Source: Syntrophomonas sp. UBA5314
GTDB lineage: Bacteria > Bacillota > Syntrophomonadia > Syntrophomonadales > Syntrophomonadaceae
DNA: 7,671 bases
Direction: 5' to 3'
Assembly (NCBI GenBank): GCA_002410325.1
Contig: DHRK01000010.1
Coordinates: 3,264 to 10,934 of the forward strand
Shown here: one piece after another, positions 6,259 to 7,671 of the stretch
Layout: each line of letters starts with the position of its first letter
Numbering within the stretch: the stretch's first letter is position 1
Position numbers and translations under genes: made by a program
Notes under the pieces: model-generated
Databases searched by the model: none
The model's input: the letters and a program-made list of their open reading frames with translations, nothing else
Told to the model about the DNA's origin: nothing

Positions 6259-6732
6259 TTATATCTTGCTCCCGCACTCCTGGCAGAACTTCGAGCCAGG
6301 AGGTACAACCGCCCCACAGGCACAGGTCACGGTTGGCGGCGCTGCTGCCGCCGGAGCGGCTTCGGGCTGAGGGGGCGCCATATTGACCTGGGGGGCTGCC
6401 ACATTGGGCGCAGCAGGCGGCGGCGCAGGGGCGCCCGGTGCTGCAGCGACATCCTGGCTTTCCAGCTCTTTGATGTTCTCCTGCAAGGCGTCTATTTCGC
6501 CCTGCATGGCGGTTACCTCATTGCACAAACCCTCCAGCTGGTTGGAAAAGGTAGAAAAATCATCGGCTTTAAAAGCCTCATAGGTTAGTTTGCCTATTTC
6601 AAAATACTTTCCATTCATGTCTTTGACCTTGCCGTTGATCTGCTGCTTGAGACGCTGGACATCCATGGCAATTTTGGCTTTGGTCCCGGTATCGCTAACC
6701 CCTTGTTTGATCTTGTCAAAAAAGTTGGCCAT
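6259..6732 (-). CDS. Small coiled-coil, Ala/Pro-linker and zinc-ribbon protein of unknown function
   Basis: 157 residues. The start is secure: GGAGGTG at 6740-6746 lies 7 bases before the ATG. Residues 1-92 are charged and helical, probably coiled coil (for example DVQRLKQQINGKVKDM and the region from LEGLCNEV to IKELES). Residues 95-133 are a low-complexity Ala/Pro linker. Residues 137-154 form a zinc ribbon with Cys137, Cys139, Cys150 and Cys153 (CxC-x10-CxxC, ending KFCQECGSKI). The layout resembles small zinc-ribbon proteins common in Clostridia whose function is unknown to me; no catalytic motif, membrane segment or signal peptide is visible. The helical part could mediate self-association and the ribbon protein or nucleic-acid contact (inference). 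It stands alone in transcription terms: a possible promoter lies just upstream and a terminator downstream. Family recognition is by layout only. Confidence 0.88.
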   Translation of the reverse strand: MANFFDKIKQGVSDTGTKAKIAMDVQRLKQQINGKVKDMNGKYFEIGKLTYEAFKADDFSTFSNQLEGLCNEVTAMQGEIDALQENIKELESQDVAAAPGAPAPPPAAPNVAAPQVNMAPPQPEAAPAAAAPPTVTCACGAVVPPGSKFCQECGSKI

Positions 6733-6760
6733 AATTTTTCACCTCCGGCTTTAATTACTA

Positions 6761-6766
6761 ATTATA
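6761..6766 (-). promoter_or_regulatory. Possible -10 element for the zinc-ribbon gene
   Basis: TATAAT on the - strand in an AT-rich stretch, about 28 bases before the ATG at 6732, giving a leader of roughly 20 bases that contains the strong GGAGGTG site. The -35 region (ATTTCT or GATTTC at 16-17 bases) is poor. The position fits a dedicated promoter, but the call rests on one hexamer. Confidence 0.4.
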
Positions 6767-6823
6767 TTTGCCAATAGCTTAGAGAAATCCTTCTGGATCA
6801 AGTAGAGAAAACGCTGAAACAGG

Positions 6824-6854
6824 AATGAGTTTGGGGACGGTTCTTCAACTCATT
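6824..6854. repeat. Inverted repeat with GGGGACGGTTCTT core next to the nadC stop
   Basis: AATGAGTT (6824-6831) and AACTCATT (6847-6854) are perfect 8-bp inverted arms around a 15-base loop holding TGGGGACGGTTCTTC (+ strand). The element touches the nadC stop codon. The - strand side has no T-run and the + strand only a short one, so it is a weak terminator at best. From memory, GGGGACGGTTCTT-like strings recur around REP-associated transposase genes in several bacteria, so it may be a dispersed repeat or the scar of one. Confidence 0.5.
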
Positions 6855-7671
6855 TTAATCTGGTAGCAAATTAAAGCTTATATCCAAACTTTTAATGGAA
6901 TGAGTAAGGGCGCCGACGGAAATGAAGTCAACCCCGGTGGCCGCCACCCGGACAATAGTATCCTCATCAATGCCGCCTGAAGCCTCGGTTAAAGCCCGGC
7001 CATTTACCAGTTGCACGGCCGCTTTCAGGGTGTCTATATTCATGTTGTCCAGGAGAATAATATCCGCCCCGGCCTCCAGGGCTTCTCTAACCTGCTCCAG
7101 GGTTTCCGCTTCCACTTCGATCTTAATGGTGTGGGGAATCCTCGGCCGTATTAGGTTTACCGCCTGGTTTATTCCGCCGGCCGCCTTGATGTGATTGTCC
7201 TTGATCATCACTCCGTCATACAAGCCGAAGCGATGGTTGCGTCCCCCACCCACGCGAACCGCGTATTTTTCCAAAACCCGCAGCCCGGGGGTGGTTTTGC
7301 GGGTATCCAGCAGGCTGGCTTTATACGATTCAATCAAATGGCTGAGCTGTCTGGTGCGGGTTGCCACACCGGAAAGGCGCTGTAAAAAATTTAAGGCTAC
7401 TCTTTCTCCGCCCAGCAAGTCGATGGTCGGCCCTTCCACTCGGGCGATAGCGTCGCCCGGATTTACCTGGCTGCCTTCTTCTATATCCTTTTGAAAAATA
7501 ATGGCGGGATTCAAATGCTTAAATACGGCCTCACACACTTCCAATCCCGCAATAACGCCGCTTCCTTTGGCTGTAAACCGGCCCCGGGAATGATGGTCCG
7601 GTAAAACCAGATTAGCGGTAGTGATATCCTGATAACCCAGGTCTTCCTCCAGGGCTCTTTTTATCAGATCA
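6855..7671 (-). CDS. nadC: Nicotinate-nucleotide pyrophosphorylase (quinolinate phosphoribosyltransferase), N-terminally partial
   Basis: The enzyme converts quinolinate and PRPP to nicotinate mononucleotide, CO2 and pyrophosphate in de novo NAD synthesis; cytoplasmic. The frame runs off the window end: codons from 7670 encode DLIKRALEEDLGYQDITT, the typical NadC N-terminus, so the TTG at 7544 (a leucine codon within VIAGLEVCEA) is not the start. About 271 residues are visible, and only a handful should be missing given a usual length near 275-285. Signature residues are TRKTTPGLR (visible residues 123-131), EKYAVRVGGGRNHR with the substrate-binding His-Arg at 146-147, IKDNH (156-160), the (E/V)EAE strand, LLDNM, EASGGI, and the closing VDFISVGALTHS and LDISF. 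It ends with TAA against the inverted repeat at 6824-6854. In many Firmicutes nadC neighbours nadA/nadB or birA-coaX; nadA/nadB could lie upstream, outside the window. Confidence 0.95.
   Translation of the reverse strand, partial: DLIKRALEEDLGYQDITTANLVLPDHHSRGRFTAKGSGVIAGLEVCEAVFKHLNPAIIFQKDIEEGSQVNPGDAIARVEGPTIDLLGGERVALNFLQRLSGVATRTRQLSHLIESYKASLLDTRKTTPGLRVLEKYAVRVGGGRNHRFGLYDGVMIKDNHIKAAGGINQAVNLIRPRIPHTIKIEVEAETLEQVREALEAGADIILLDNMNIDTLKAAVQLVNGRALTEASGGIDEDTIVRVAATGVDFISVGALTHSIKSLDISFNLLPD

Noticed and set aside
6855..7544. TTG at 7544 as the nadC start
   Set aside because: The frame continues upstream with a typical NadC N-terminus (RALEEDLGYQDITT), so the real start is beyond the window.

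Overview
The window looks like a chromosomal segment from an anaerobic, Gram-positive-type Firmicute (Clostridia, perhaps the Syntrophomonas/Pelotomaculum/Desulfotomaculum area). The pointers are the nadC / type III pantothenate kinase (coaX) / dusB neighbourhood, strong AGGAGG-type ribosome binding sites, moderate GC, and secreted proteins combining fibronectin type III (FN3) repeats with a C-terminal 'copper amine oxidase N-terminal-like' stalk domain. The taxonomic placement is inference from gene content. I see no rRNA, tRNA, CRISPR array or intact mobile element.

Layout, left to right. (1) Positions 1-801, + strand: the 3' part of a surface protein gene whose reading frame is already open at base 1, with the end of one FN3 domain, one complete FN3 domain and a stalk domain. 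(2) 819-852: a strong hairpin with T-runs on both sides, a shared terminator for two convergent genes. (3) 915-3197, - strand: a complete secreted protein with a signal peptide, six tandem FN3 domains and the same stalk domain. It is a tail-to-tail paralogue of the first gene and is preceded by a sequence resembling a flagellar sigma factor (SigD/FliA) promoter. (4) 3383-5121, - strand: coaX followed by dusB, overlapping by one base (TAATG). (5) 5218-6186, - strand: a P1/DmpA-type (S58) self-processing hydrolase. (6) 6259-6732, - strand: a small coiled-coil / Ala-Pro linker / zinc-ribbon protein of unknown function. (7) 6855 to the window end, - strand: nadC, lacking only its extreme N-terminus.

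How the genes relate. All genes except the first run leftwards. nadC (NAD synthesis), coaX (first step of CoA synthesis) and dusB (tRNA dihydrouridine formation) are housekeeping genes. The P1 hydrolase lies directly upstream of coaX, and one characterised P1 enzyme (ThnT) hydrolyses pantetheine to pantothenate, the CoaX substrate, so a salvage link can be tested. The most interesting regulatory points are the SigD-like promoter of the FN3 protein and an intrinsic terminator that ends a few bases before the annotated start of the P1 hydrolase. The FN3/stalk pair is the accessory part of the window. I found no convincing wholly new multi-gene system; the findings are local.
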